Assembly: GCF_016861975.1 (NCBI RefSeq)
Contig: NZ_BOMB01000030.1
Span: 1-64,000 of the forward strand
Length of the DNA stretch: 64,000 nt
Direction: 5' to 3'
From: Actinocatenispora rupis
GTDB lineage: Bacteria > Actinomycetota > Actinomycetes > Mycobacteriales > Micromonosporaceae
Made by a program: the position numbers and the translations under genes. Below the pieces are notes generated by a model. It was given only the letters and a program-made list of their open reading frames with translations. It made no database searches and was not told where the DNA came from. The first letter of the stretch is position 1; each line of letters opens with the position of its first letter. Shown one piece after another: positions 43,442 through 51,703 of this stretch.

Positions 43442-43873
43442 ATGGGTTTTCCCGATCGCATCGAACGCACCGTCGAGATCGGCCGGCCGCCGGCCGACGT
43501 CTGGGCCGCGCTCACCACGTCCGACGGCCTCGCCGCCTGGTTCGGCAACGAGGCCAGCATCGACCTGCGGCCCGGCGGCACCGCGACGATGAGCTGGACC
43601 GACGGGCCGTCCACCACGATGCGGGTGGAGCGGGTCGAGGAACCGGCCGTCTTCGGCTTCACCTGGCCGATCTACGGGCTGGCCGACGACGACCCGCGCC
43701 GCACGTACGTGGAGTTCACGCTGGAGCCGGCCGGCGCCGGGACGCGGCTGACGGTGGTGGAGACCGGGTTCGCGCAACTGTCCGACGAGGCCCACAAGAA
43801 GTCCTTCGACGGGAACGTCACGGGCTGGGCCAGCGAGCTCGGCGAGCTGGTCGCCTACCTCGATGCCGCCTGA
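43442..43873 (+). CDS. SRPBCC (AHSA1-like) domain protein
   Basis: 143 aa, ATG 43442 with GAGGGGGAGTC upstream. START/Bet v1-like fold: RIERTVEIGRPPADVWAALT, TSDGLAAWFGNEASIDLRPG, GTATMSWTDG and GTRLTVVETGF, all characteristic of the AHSA1 group. These small proteins bind a hydrophobic ligand in a deep cavity. The gene overlaps an ArsR gene by 11 bp, a widespread and mostly uncharacterised actinobacterial pairing. Expression is probably autorepressed through the double palindrome just upstream. Confidence 0.87.
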   Translation: MGFPDRIERTVEIGRPPADVWAALTTSDGLAAWFGNEASIDLRPGGTATMSWTDGPSTTMRVERVEEPAVFGFTWPIYGLADDDPRRTYVEFTLEPAGAGTRLTVVETGFAQLSDEAHKKSFDGNVTGWASELGELVAYLDAA

Positions 43874-44198
43874 CACCGAGGCCGTCGCCGAGCAGGTGTT
43901 CGTGGCCCTCGCCGATCCGAGCCGCCGCGCCGTACTGGCCGCGCTGGCCGAGAACGGCCCCGCCACGGTCACCGAGCTCGCGACCCGGCTGCCGATCACC
44001 CGGCAGGCCATCGCCAAGCACGTGGTACTGCTCGCCGACGCCGGTCTCGTCACGGCCGAGCCCGGCGAGCGGCGCCGCGTGCGGTACCGGCTGGACTCGG
44101 CGCCGATGCGGGTGGCGCAGCAGTTCCTCGCCGCGCTGGCCCGCGACTGGGACGGGCCGCTCGGCGCGCTGCAACGCCACCTCGCCGACCCGTCCTGA
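43863..44198 (+). CDS. ArsR-family regulator paired with the SRPBCC protein
   Basis: 111 aa. HTH: VFVALADPSRRAVLAALAEN, TVTELATRLPITRQAIAKHV and the wing ERRRVRYRLDSAPM. No cysteines suitable for metal sensing are present, so it belongs to the non-metal ArsR group that accompanies AHSA1-like proteins. It begins inside the SRPBCC gene's 3' end (11-bp overlap). Probably binds the two GCAACCG-CGGTTGC sites upstream of the pair. Confidence 0.88.
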   Translation: MPPDTEAVAEQVFVALADPSRRAVLAALAENGPATVTELATRLPITRQAIAKHVVLLADAGLVTAEPGERRRVRYRLDSAPMRVAQQFLAALARDWDGPLGALQRHLADPS

Positions 44199-44242
44199 CG
44201 CCGCGCTTCCGTTGCCACCACGGCGAAGTACGACGAGTGACC

Positions 44243-45295
44243 TCACCGGGCCGTGGACGACTCCCGTACGACGAGGGTCGGTGGGATGAGGCGGTGCGTG
44301 CGGGAATCCTTGCTGCCACGCAGGAGTACGTCGACGGCGGTGGTGCCCAGCTCTGCCGCGGGCAGCGCCACCGACGACAGCGACGGCGACAGGAACCCCG
44401 CGTACGGGTGGTCGCCGTACCCGACGACGAGCAGGTCCTCCGGTACGCGCAGGCCGTGCTCGGCGAGCGCCCGGGTGAGCGCGAGGGCGAAGTAGTCGTT
44501 GCCGGCGACGACCGCGTCGGGCAGGGTGCCGCCGTCGATCAGCGCCCGGCTCACCCGGTACGCCTCCTCGGCCTGCCACGGCAGGGTCAGCGAGTCGCGC
44601 CGCCGGGTCGGTACCGAGATGATCCGGGCGGTGGCCGGATCCGGTGCCAGCTCGGCGATCGCGCGCCGGTAGCCGGCGGCGCGCTGCCGGATCGTACTGA
44701 TCGGCAGGTCCTCCTCCAGGGACCAGACGACCCGGGCGCCGGCGCGCAGCACGTGCGCGGTCGCGTCGTACGCCCCGCGCTCGTTGTCGATGCCGACGAA
44801 GTCGACGTCCAGCCCGGGCAGGTCGCGGTTCACGAACACCAGGTCGATCCCGGTGCCGAGCAGGCGTTCCCAGTGCGCCGTCTCGGCCTGCACCGGCACC
44901 ACGATCGCGCAGTCCACGCCGGAGCGGATGAGCGACTCGGCCGCCATCCGCTCCGACTCCGGGCTCTCCTCGCTCGCCAGCAACACCAGCGTGTACCCGA
45001 GGGCCCGGCAGCGCAGCTCGATCGCCGAGATGAGCCCCGCGTACAACGGGTTGGAGGGGTTGGTGATGACGAGCCCGACCGTACGGGTGGAGCCGAGTAC
45101 GAGGGAGCGGGCCTGGGTGTTCGGCACGTAGCCGAGGCGCTCGGCCTCGGCCACGATCCGGTCCCGGGTGGCGGCGTTGATGTCGGCCTTGCCGTTGAGC
45201 GCGCGGGACACGGTGTTGACCGAGTAGCCGACGGCGTCGGCGATGTCGGACAACCGGACCCGGCGACGCGGCGCCGGTGCCACGCCTGCGGCCAT
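44243..45295 (-). CDS. LacI-family transcriptional regulator
   Basis: 350 aa from ATG 45295 (a TTG at 45301 is possible). The HTH is VRLSDIADAVGYSVNTVSRA with LNGKADI; hinge helix PNTQARSLVLG. The periplasmic-binding-protein-like ligand domain (about 65-340) has VGLVITNPSNPLYAGLISAI, DLVFVNRDLPGLDVDFVGID and VVGYGDHPYAGFLSPSLSSV. It is downstream, on the same strand, of two unknown proteins and an ABC lipoprotein, so it probably governs that locus and may bind the 24-bp palindrome at 49977-50000. Confidence 0.9.
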   Translation of the reverse strand: MAAGVAPAPRRRVRLSDIADAVGYSVNTVSRALNGKADINAATRDRIVAEAERLGYVPNTQARSLVLGSTRTVGLVITNPSNPLYAGLISAIELRCRALGYTLVLLASEESPESERMAAESLIRSGVDCAIVVPVQAETAHWERLLGTGIDLVFVNRDLPGLDVDFVGIDNERGAYDATAHVLRAGARVVWSLEEDLPISTIRQRAAGYRRAIAELAPDPATARIISVPTRRRDSLTLPWQAEEAYRVSRALIDGGTLPDAVVAGNDYFALALTRALAEHGLRVPEDLLVVGYGDHPYAGFLSPSLSSVALPAAELGTTAVDVLLRGSKDSRTHRLIPPTLVVRESSTAR

Positions 45296-45310
45296 CGTCA
45301 AACCCCCGTG

Positions 45311-45655
45311 CTATTCCTTGGCGACGAGGTAGATCCGCAGCTTCGGGCCCTCGTCCCCGGCGCCCCGGACCTCGCCGCGCAGCCGTAACCATCCGCCGAA
45401 CTCGCGGATCCGCCACGTCACCATACCGGCGGTGGCGCCGTCGATCTCACGCGGCGCGGCGTCCTCGGCGTCGGCCCAGGTGAGCCCGTCCGGGGACAGT
45501 TGCGTGGTGAGGACCGCGGTGGTGCCGGGCGCGCCGTCGACCACCTGGACGAAGAACCGCGCCTCGCCCGCCCACGCCACCTCGTACGGCTCGGTGGCGA
45601 ACCCGCCCGTGTACCGTTCGCCGCGCTCCAGCACGGCGGTCTGTGCATGCCGCAT
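45311..45655 (-). CDS. hypothetical protein, 114 aa (beta-rich)
   Basis: Begins MRHAQTAVLERGERYTGGFA. Predicted all-beta, with FFVQVVDGAPGTTAVLTTQL and WRIREFGGWLRLRGEVRGAG; no signal peptide or membrane segment. The style recalls small capsid-decoration or carbohydrate-binding beta-sandwiches, but I cannot assign a family. It lies 5 bp after the stop of the unknown 320-aa protein and 15 bp before the LacI gene, so it belongs to the same operon. Confidence 0.7.
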   Translation of the reverse strand: MRHAQTAVLERGERYTGGFATEPYEVAWAGEARFFVQVVDGAPGTTAVLTTQLSPDGLTWADAEDAAPREIDGATAGMVTWRIREFGGWLRLRGEVRGAGDEGPKLRIYLVAKE

Positions 45656-45660
45656 GACGC

Positions 45661-46623
45661 CTACCAATCCACCGAGACGAGTACGGAGTCGAGGTACAGG
45701 AAGTTCCGTACGCCGGAGTGGGTGCGCACACTGAAGTAGAAGTTCAGGAGGTTGTCGAGCGAGTCGTACCGCTCGGCGTACGCCGGCACCGGAACGTCCC
45801 GCAGGTCCAGAACGTTCGTGTTGACCTGGAGTTCGACGTTGCGCCGGGCCTCGGTGTCGATGACCCAGCGCAGGTAGTGCCAGTTGACCTTGGTCGGTAC
45901 CTCGTTGAAGCACATGTCCATCGGCTCGGACGCGGCGTGCCAGTCGGCCGGGTCCGGCGCCGTGAAGTCCGCCCCGTACGCCAGCTTCGCCTTGCCCTCC
46001 AGGTGTTCCCGCGGCGTCGGCTCCGGCACGACCGGGTACACCCAGCGCCGGTCCAGCTCGTTGTCCACCGTGGTGTTCCGGTACCGCATGACGGTGTGGT
46101 AGCGCAGGCCGCCGTCGCCGCAGATGTCGGTGGCCACGGTCAGCGCGCCGAACTGCGCCTCGCTCGGGTGCAGGTTGCCGTCCCAGGTCACCCCGCCGAA
46201 CGAGTTGTTCGCCGTGTCGGTGCCGAGCGTCGCCTCCGCCTTGTACGTGAAGTACGTTTCGAGCTGTACGAGTCCCTTGCGCGCCATGGTGAGCCGCCGG
46301 ATCGCCGTGGCCGTGTGCCCGACGTACGGCCGGGTCGCGAGCTTCAACGCGTACGTGCCGGTCAGCGCGCCGTGCGTACCGGTGTCGAAGAAGGTGCAGT
46401 TGGACAGCTGCGGCGGCCGGAAGTCCCGCATGTGGTCGTCCACAGTGGACAGGTTGCCGTTGCCGTCGTAGTTGCCGATCAGCTCGGTCCACCCGTTGGT
46501 GCCCGTGTTGAAGTCGTCGTACGTCAGGATGCGCGGCAACGGACTGAACCGTGACAGCGCGGGATTCGCGGCCAGCGTCCCGCGCCGGACGGCCTCCCCG
46601 GTCTCTCCCAGGTCAACGGACAC
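45661..46623 (-). CDS. uncharacterised protein, 320 aa, lectin-like beta fold suspected
   Basis: Begins MSVDLGETGEAVRRGTLAAN; no signal peptide. Features: LPRILTYDDFNTGTNGWTEL near residue 30, KLATRPYVGHTATAIRRLTM, LVQLETYFTYKAEATLGTD, WHYLRWVIDTEARRNVELQV and a C-terminal FYFSVRTHSGVRNFLYLDSV. The alternation of aromatic beta strands suggests a jelly-roll or concanavalin-like sandwich. I do not recognise a characterised family. Its partners (LacI, solute-binding lipoprotein, EEP hydrolase, phosphatase) point to handling of a sugar or sugar-phosphate, by inference. Contains the iterated palindrome GTCCACAGTGGAC at 46438-46450. Confidence 0.72.
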   Translation of the reverse strand: MSVDLGETGEAVRRGTLAANPALSRFSPLPRILTYDDFNTGTNGWTELIGNYDGNGNLSTVDDHMRDFRPPQLSNCTFFDTGTHGALTGTYALKLATRPYVGHTATAIRRLTMARKGLVQLETYFTYKAEATLGTDTANNSFGGVTWDGNLHPSEAQFGALTVATDICGDGGLRYHTVMRYRNTTVDNELDRRWVYPVVPEPTPREHLEGKAKLAYGADFTAPDPADWHAASEPMDMCFNEVPTKVNWHYLRWVIDTEARRNVELQVNTNVLDLRDVPVPAYAERYDSLDNLLNFYFSVRTHSGVRNFLYLDSVLVSVDW

Positions 46624-46680
46624 GCGTGGTTCCTTTCGTTTCGTCTCGTACCGGTCGTGACGCTAGCGCCGCCGGATGTG

Positions 46681-46730
46681 GCGCGGCAACGGCGGTTGCG
46701 CGGGGCGCAATGCCGGAACCGTTGCCGCGC
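46681..46730. repeat. spaced inverted repeat between the unknown protein and the binding lipoprotein
   Basis: GCGCGGCAACGG (46681-46692) and CCGTTGCCGCGC (46719-46730) are exact inverse complements 26 bp apart. GCAACGGCGGTTGC within the left part is itself symmetric at its ends. It lies 57 bp upstream of the start at 46623 and 45 bp past the lipoprotein stop (46775), so it may be an operator pair or a terminator. Confidence 0.45.
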
Positions 46731-46774
46731 CTGGGATCTCGGTCACGCCGGGGCCGCACCGACCCCGGCGCGCG

Positions 46775-48274
46775 TCACTCCGCCAGCTTCGCGCCCACGA
46801 ACGACTGCCGGCCCGCCGGATCCACCGTCAGTCCGCTGATCCCCTTGCGGTACGCGAGGTCGACGGTGAAGTCCGCCGGGAAGATGCCGACCGCGTCGTC
46901 CCAGACCAGCTGCGCCGCCTTGCGGTACAAGGAGATCCGCTCGTCGGGGTCGAGCGACGCCTTCGCCGCGGCGAGCGTCCGGTCCAGTTCCTTGTTGCAG
47001 TAGCCCATCCGCTTCGCGGCGCAGGTGTAGAGCCGGCCGAGGGTGTAGTCGGCGTCGCCGGTGGCGACCGTGTTGCCCTGGAGGTTCATGTTCCAGTTGA
47101 GCTTGTTCAGGTCGTCCAGCCAGACCGACCGCTCCTTCGGCTGCGGCTTGACCTTCACCCCGACCTTCGCCCAGTACGAGATGAACGCCTGCGCCAGCGC
47201 GTTCTGCGGGGTGTCGTCGGAGCTGGCCCACTGCATCGTGGTGCTGAAACCCTTGGGGTAGCCGGCTTCCGCGAGCAGCTTCCGCGCCTTCGCCACGTCG
47301 TACGGGTACGGCGTCAGCGCGGGCGCGCCGAACACCGGCTGCGGTACGGGCGCCTGCGCGAGCTTCGCGGTCGGACCGTACAGGTCGGACACGACCTGCT
47401 TCACGTCCACCGCGTACCAGAGGGCGCGGCGGACGCGCGGGTCGTCGAACGGCTTGCGCGACGCGTTGAACCACACGAACTCGTAGCTGTACCCGGGCGC
47501 CGTCGTGTACGTGACGCCGGACAGGTCCTTGACCTGCGACACCGAATCGGCGCCGATCCCGTTCGTCACGTCGACCTCACCGGTGGACAGCGCGGTGATC
47601 CGCGCCGACTCCTCCGGGATGTTCAGGTACGTGATCGTCGGCACCGACGGCTTCGCGCCCCAGTACCTGGGATTTCTCTTGAGGACGAGCTGCTTGTCCG
47701 GCGACCAGTCCGACACCGTGTACGGCCCGGTCCCCACCGGCTTCTTCCAGTACGCCTCGGTGCCGACCTTGCCCGCCTCGCCGATCGGCAGCAGGCTCAT
47801 CGTGGCGAGCATGGTCCCGAGCGGCTGCGCGGTGGTGACCGTGACGGTGTGCGCGTCGGTGGCGGTGACCGCCTTGACCGGCTCCCACAGTGGCGCCAGC
47901 GAGGCACCCGCCTTGATCATCGCGTTCGCGGACTCGACGACGTCCTGCGCGGTCAGCGCCTTGCCGTCGGAGAAGGTCACCTTGTCCCGCACCGTGAACA
48001 CCCACGTGGTGTCGTTGCTGCGGCGCCACTTCGTGGCGAGCTTCGGCGCGTAGTCGTTGCCCTGCTTGACGACCAGCGGTTCCAGGACGTGCTGCACGGG
48101 GCCCTGCACCGCGGCCTCCGCCGGGTACTGGTCGATGTTCAGCGACACCGGGAACGTGGCCGGCGCGACCTTCAGCCCGCGCCCGGCGTTCTGCGCGGAT
48201 TCCGTTGCGCCGCAAGCGCTCGCGGTCAGGGCGCCGACGACGACCAGGGCCGCCGCGACTGATCTCTTCCTCAC
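46775..48274 (-). CDS. family 5 (peptide/nickel type) ABC solute-binding lipoprotein
   Basis: 499 aa from GTG 48274, preceded by AGAGGA. Signal sequence ends ALTASAC, giving lipidation at Cys21. The SBP_bac_5 fold is clear: YAPKLATKWRRSNDTTWVFT, FSDGKALTAQDVVES, KKPVGTGPYTVSDWSPDKQL and FDDPRVRRALWYAVD. These proteins feed Opp/Dpp transporters; the matching permease and ATPase genes lie divergently at 50774-54538. The ligand may be a peptide, but family members also bind oligosaccharides and opines. The GTG overlaps the stop of the EEP hydrolase gene. Confidence 0.88.
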   Translation of the reverse strand: MRKRSVAAALVVVGALTASACGATESAQNAGRGLKVAPATFPVSLNIDQYPAEAAVQGPVQHVLEPLVVKQGNDYAPKLATKWRRSNDTTWVFTVRDKVTFSDGKALTAQDVVESANAMIKAGASLAPLWEPVKAVTATDAHTVTVTTAQPLGTMLATMSLLPIGEAGKVGTEAYWKKPVGTGPYTVSDWSPDKQLVLKRNPRYWGAKPSVPTITYLNIPEESARITALSTGEVDVTNGIGADSVSQVKDLSGVTYTTAPGYSYEFVWFNASRKPFDDPRVRRALWYAVDVKQVVSDLYGPTAKLAQAPVPQPVFGAPALTPYPYDVAKARKLLAEAGYPKGFSTTMQWASSDDTPQNALAQAFISYWAKVGVKVKPQPKERSVWLDDLNKLNWNMNLQGNTVATGDADYTLGRLYTCAAKRMGYCNKELDRTLAAAKASLDPDERISLYRKAAQLVWDDAVGIFPADFTVDLAYRKGISGLTVDPAGRQSFVGAKLAE

Positions 48275-49077
48275 CGTTCGTCCTCTCGTTCTGCGGGAAA
48301 GCCGTACGTGCAGAGCACCGGCTTGTGGTCGGACGGCGCGACGCCGTCGGCGAAGTACTCGACGACCTCGGCGCTGCGGGGCCGCAACGGGCCGCGCAGG
48401 AACTGCCAGTCGATCGCCTTCTGCGTGATCTGTACTCCCGGCTGCCGTGGCGGCTGCGCCAGCGCCAGCGGGTACACGGGGTGGGTGACGGGGGAGACGG
48501 TGCCGAGCCAACCGAACGGCTCCGCGTACCCGGCGTCCTGGAACGTCCACAGTGGACGGGCGTAGTCGTTGACGTCGGAGCAGAACAGGACGGCGTCGTC
48601 CGGGCCGGCGAGGTCGGCGAGCGCGGCGACGATCGCGCGGGACTGCGCGACCCGCGGGCTGCGGTCGTCGGCGATCTCGTCCGGATGCCCCGGCCACGTC
48701 AGGTGCGCCGTCGCGAACACCAGCTCGGGCGCGCCGGGCCGGCGCAGGCGTACCCAGAAGAGGCGGGCGTGCTCGGATCGGATGCCGACGTCCTCCGCGC
48801 CGTGTCCGTTGGTACTGAACAGATCGCGTCGCCACCACAGGTTGCTGCGGGTGGCCCAGCCGGGGAAGTCGTCGTGTACCCGGTCGTGGCCGGGCAGCGC
48901 CGCGTCGACCGTGTCCCGGGACACCGGGTGCAGTTCCTGGGTGGCGAGCAGGTCCGGCTGGCGCAGTCGCAGCATCCCGCGCAGGGCCGGCATCCGGTCC
49001 GCGACCCGCCACCTCCCCCACAGGTTGTACGTCATCGCCGTGAACGTCAGCGGGGTGCGCCCCGCGCCGTCCGTCAT
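48271..49077 (-). CDS. endonuclease/exonuclease/phosphatase (EEP) superfamily hydrolase
   Basis: 268 aa. EEP signatures in order: TAMTYNLWG near residue 15 (metal Asn), LLATQELHPVSRDTVD (metal Glu), FATAHLTWPGHPDE (catalytic His), LFCSDVNDYARPL (Asp/Asn pair), IDWQFLRGPL and the final SDHKPVLCTYGF (catalytic Asp-His). All catalytic residues are present. No signal peptide, so cytoplasmic. Such enzymes cut phosphodiester or phosphomonoester bonds in nucleic acids, lipids or inositol phosphates. Overlapping stops and starts with both neighbours tie it to the uptake locus. Contains GTCCACAGTGGAC at 48545-48557. Confidence 0.87.
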   Translation of the reverse strand: MTDGAGRTPLTFTAMTYNLWGRWRVADRMPALRGMLRLRQPDLLATQELHPVSRDTVDAALPGHDRVHDDFPGWATRSNLWWRRDLFSTNGHGAEDVGIRSEHARLFWVRLRRPGAPELVFATAHLTWPGHPDEIADDRSPRVAQSRAIVAALADLAGPDDAVLFCSDVNDYARPLWTFQDAGYAEPFGWLGTVSPVTHPVYPLALAQPPRQPGVQITQKAIDWQFLRGPLRPRSAEVVEYFADGVAPSDHKPVLCTYGFPAEREDER

Positions 49078-49742
49078 GACACCTCCGTCAGGTGGTCGTC
49101 GGTCGCGTACCGGACGAGGCGGCCGGCGGCGACGCTGCCGTCGGTGTCGATCCAGAGCAGGACCTCGGTGAGCGAGCAGTTGCCCGGGTCGGCGAGGACC
49201 CGGTGGTCGGGCAGGCCGAGTACCTCGGCGACGAGCGCGCGGACGGGACCGCCGTGCGTGAACGCGAGTACCGAGCGCTCCGTACCGGGTGGGGTGGCGG
49301 CGGCCAGTTCGGCGAGCAGGGAACGGATCCGGGCGCGCAGGTCGGTGAAGCGTTCCGCGCCCCCGCGCGGTACGTCCTCGCCGGCGCGGATCCGGGCGAT
49401 CTCGTCGGCGTGCGCGCGTTCGACCTCGGCGAGCGGCTTCCCGGCCCACGCGCCGCTGTCCAGCTCGCGCAGCCGTACGTCGGTCGTCGCCGCGACCGGG
49501 TACGGCAGCGCGGTCTCGACGACCCGGGCGAGGTCGCTCGACAGCACCACGTCGTCGGTACGCCCGGCCAGGTGTGCGGCGGTCGCGGCGGCCTGCCGGT
49601 GCCCGAGCACGGTCAGTCCGGGGCCGAGCCAGCCCTGGGCGCGGCGTTCCACGTTCCAGATCGACTGGCCGTGCCGTACGGCGGTGAGGCGGAGCCGGCG
49701 CCACACGTCGAGTACCGGATCGTCCACCGACCACGACGCCAT
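49074..49742 (-). CDS. histidine phosphatase (phosphoglycerate-mutase-like) family protein
   Basis: 222 aa from ATG 49742 with GGAAGGAGAAC upstream. Catalytic RHG motif in LTAVRHGQSIWN (about residue 24), VVLSSDLARVVETA, RELDSGAWAGKPL with the proton-donor region, and the second catalytic His in VLAFTHGGPVRAL. The set fits a broad-range acid or sugar phosphatase rather than a glycolytic mutase. First gene of the minus-strand operon; its stop overlaps the EEP gene's ATG. With EEP and a solute-binding protein it suggests stepwise dephosphorylation of an imported compound. Confidence 0.88.
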   Translation of the reverse strand: MASWSVDDPVLDVWRRLRLTAVRHGQSIWNVERRAQGWLGPGLTVLGHRQAAATAAHLAGRTDDVVLSSDLARVVETALPYPVAATTDVRLRELDSGAWAGKPLAEVERAHADEIARIRAGEDVPRGGAERFTDLRARIRSLLAELAAATPPGTERSVLAFTHGGPVRALVAEVLGLPDHRVLADPGNCSLTEVLLWIDTDGSVAAGRLVRYATDDHLTEVS

Positions 49743-49942
49743 CGCGTTCTCCTTCCGGAACGGTTCGGGCAGGGCGCCGGCGGGACGGCGGCGCCGGCGG
49801 ACGCGTCCGTACCGGTGTCGTGGGCGGGGGTCCGGCGGCGGGTGTCCGCGGGTCGCGCCGCCGTCCGTCCCGTCGGCGGGTCCAAGGTGAACGCGCCGGT
49901 ACCCGCGGCGACAAGGGCGTTTCGCGATGTGCAACGGGTGCC

Positions 49943-50000
49943 TTGACACCGGTCGTCGGCGCTGGCTAGCTTGCCCGTGAACGTTACCGGTAACGTTCAC
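49943..50000 (+). promoter_or_regulatory. promoter with a perfect 24-bp palindromic operator
   Basis: TTGACA (49943-49948) and TAGCTT (49967-49972) form a promoter with an 18-bp spacer. GTGAACGTTACC (49977-49988) is followed immediately by its exact inverse complement to 50000, covering the expected transcription start. The CG-centred symmetry (ACCGGT core) is typical of LacI-family sites. The LacI protein at 44243 is the best candidate. The remaining 49743-50078 gap holds no other gene. Confidence 0.8.
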
Positions 50001-50078
50001 GAAACACCTCCGTTCCTCCCCCCAGCCACTGTCGCGGCGTCGCCGGGCGGCCCGCGTACGCCGGACGGAAGTGATCCG

Positions 50079-50774
50079 ATGCAGTCCCTGTCCCGTGGGC
50101 TCACGCTGCTGGGCGAACTGGGCCGGCGCGGCCGGCCGATGACCCTCACCGAACTCACCGCCGTCGCCGGCCTGCACAAGAGCACCGTGCACCGGATGCT
50201 CGCCGCGTTCGTCGAGCACGGTCTCGTGCAACGCCTCGACGGCAGCCGGTACGCCGTCGGCGTCGGCCTCTACGAACTCGCCGAGTCGGCCCGCGCCGCG
50301 TCGACCGGCGCCGCCCGGTGGCCCCGGATCCGCGCCGCGCTCGCCGACCTGGCCCGCGCCACCGGCCAGCCCGCCGGCTTCGCCGTACCCCGCTTCGGCG
50401 TACTCGTCCGCTCGCTCGGCGCGGGCGGCGACCCCGCCGACACCGGCGCCGAGGTACCGCTGGTCGGTACCGCGCTGGGCGCCGCGTACCTGGCGTTCCG
50501 GCCGCGGCCCGAGGCCGAACGGGTCGCCGCCCGCCACCCCGACGACGGGTACGCGCTGCTGCTCGGACTCGGCCGCACCCGGGCCCGCGGGTACGCGATC
50601 GGCGACAGCGTCGCCGCCCCCGTACTCGGGCCCGACGGGCTCGCCACCGCGGCCGTCGAGGTGGCCGTACCGGCGGGGGATCGCCTTGCGGTGCAACGGA
50701 TCGGGCTCGCCACGGTGGCCTGTGCCCGCCGCGTCGCCGGGCTGCTCGCCACCCCGGCGGAGGTCAGCGCCTGA
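50079..50774 (+). CDS. IclR-family transcriptional regulator heading the Opp-type operon
   Basis: 231 aa from ATG 50079 (preceded by GGACGGAAGTGATCCG); a frame opening at 49971 would start before the predicted transcription start. The HTH is at about 5-60 (LSRGLTLLGELGRRGRPMTL, LHKSTVHRMLAAFVEHG). The effector domain (about 75-225) is shorter than usual, with ATGQPAGFAVPRFGVLVRSL and VPLVGTALGAAYLAFRPR. Its stop overlaps the permease ATG (TGATG), so it is cotranscribed with the transporter. Confidence 0.87.
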   Translation: MQSLSRGLTLLGELGRRGRPMTLTELTAVAGLHKSTVHRMLAAFVEHGLVQRLDGSRYAVGVGLYELAESARAASTGAARWPRIRAALADLARATGQPAGFAVPRFGVLVRSLGAGGDPADTGAEVPLVGTALGAAYLAFRPRPEAERVAARHPDDGYALLLGLGRTRARGYAIGDSVAAPVLGPDGLATAAVEVAVPAGDRLAVQRIGLATVACARRVAGLLATPAEVSA

Positions 50775-51703
50775 TGCTCGCGTACCTGGTGCGCCGGCTG
50801 GCGTACTCCGTCTTCGTACTGTGGGGCGCGGTGACGATCGTGTTCGTCGTGCTGCGCGTCGTACCGGGGGATCCGGCGCTGGTGATCCTCGGGCCGGACG
50901 CGGACCGCGCGCAGGTGGCGCAGCTGCGGCACAGCATGGGCCTCGACCAGTCGCTGCCCGTGCAGTACGGGCACTACCTGCTGGACGTGGCGCAGCTGCA
51001 CTTCGGCACATCCGTACGCCTCGGCGGGGACGCGATGGGGCAGATCCTGCTGCGGCTGCCCGCCACCGCCGAACTCGCGCTCGCCGCCGTCGTCTTCGCC
51101 GTCACCGTCGGGATCGGCCTCGGCGTCGCCGCCGCGGCCCGCCCGAACTCCTGGCTGGACCGGCTGATCTCGGTGTTCACGCTGGTCATCCAGTCCACCC
51201 CGACGTTCTGGGCCGGCCTGGTACTGCTGCTGGTCTTCGCCCGTCAGCTCCGCGTACTCCCCAGCGAGGGCGCGCACGGCTGGCAGAACGTCGTCCTGCC
51301 CGCGGTCACCCTCGGCCTCGGCTTCCTCGCGATGGTCACCCGGCTCACCCGGTCCGGGCTGCTGGAGATCAGCCACGAACCGTACCTGTCGACGGTGCGC
51401 GCCAAGGGACTCAGCGAACGCGTCGTCATCTTCCCGCACGCGATGCGCAACGCGCTGATCCCCGTCGTCACCGTCATCGGCCTGTACCTGGGCAGCGTGC
51501 TCGGCGGCACCGTCGTGATCGAGACCGTGTTCTCCTGGCCCGGCGCCGGCCGCCTCATCGCCGACTCCATCTCCTACCGCGACTACAACGTGGTACAGGC
51601 CGGCGTCATCCTCATCGCCGCGCTGTTCGTCGTCGTCAACCTGGTCGTCGACCTGCTGTACGGCCTCATCGACCCGCGGGTACGGCTCGGAGGTGACCGG
51701 TGA
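50774..51703 (+). CDS. Opp/Dpp-type ABC transporter permease, first subunit
   Basis: 309 aa, DppB/OppB group. LVRRLAYSVFVLWGAVTIVF starts the first helix; LRVVPGDPALVILGPDADR is the typical extracytoplasmic loop. The EAA cytoplasmic motif is EPYLSTVRAKGLSERVVIFP, followed by HAMRNALIPVVTVIGLYLGS and VFSWPGAGRLI. Six helices. It forms the channel with the next gene. GTGA overlap with the following permease shows tight operon structure. Confidence 0.9.
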   Translation: MLAYLVRRLAYSVFVLWGAVTIVFVVLRVVPGDPALVILGPDADRAQVAQLRHSMGLDQSLPVQYGHYLLDVAQLHFGTSVRLGGDAMGQILLRLPATAELALAAVVFAVTVGIGLGVAAAARPNSWLDRLISVFTLVIQSTPTFWAGLVLLLVFARQLRVLPSEGAHGWQNVVLPAVTLGLGFLAMVTRLTRSGLLEISHEPYLSTVRAKGLSERVVIFPHAMRNALIPVVTVIGLYLGSVLGGTVVIETVFSWPGAGRLIADSISYRDYNVVQAGVILIAALFVVVNLVVDLLYGLIDPRVRLGGDR

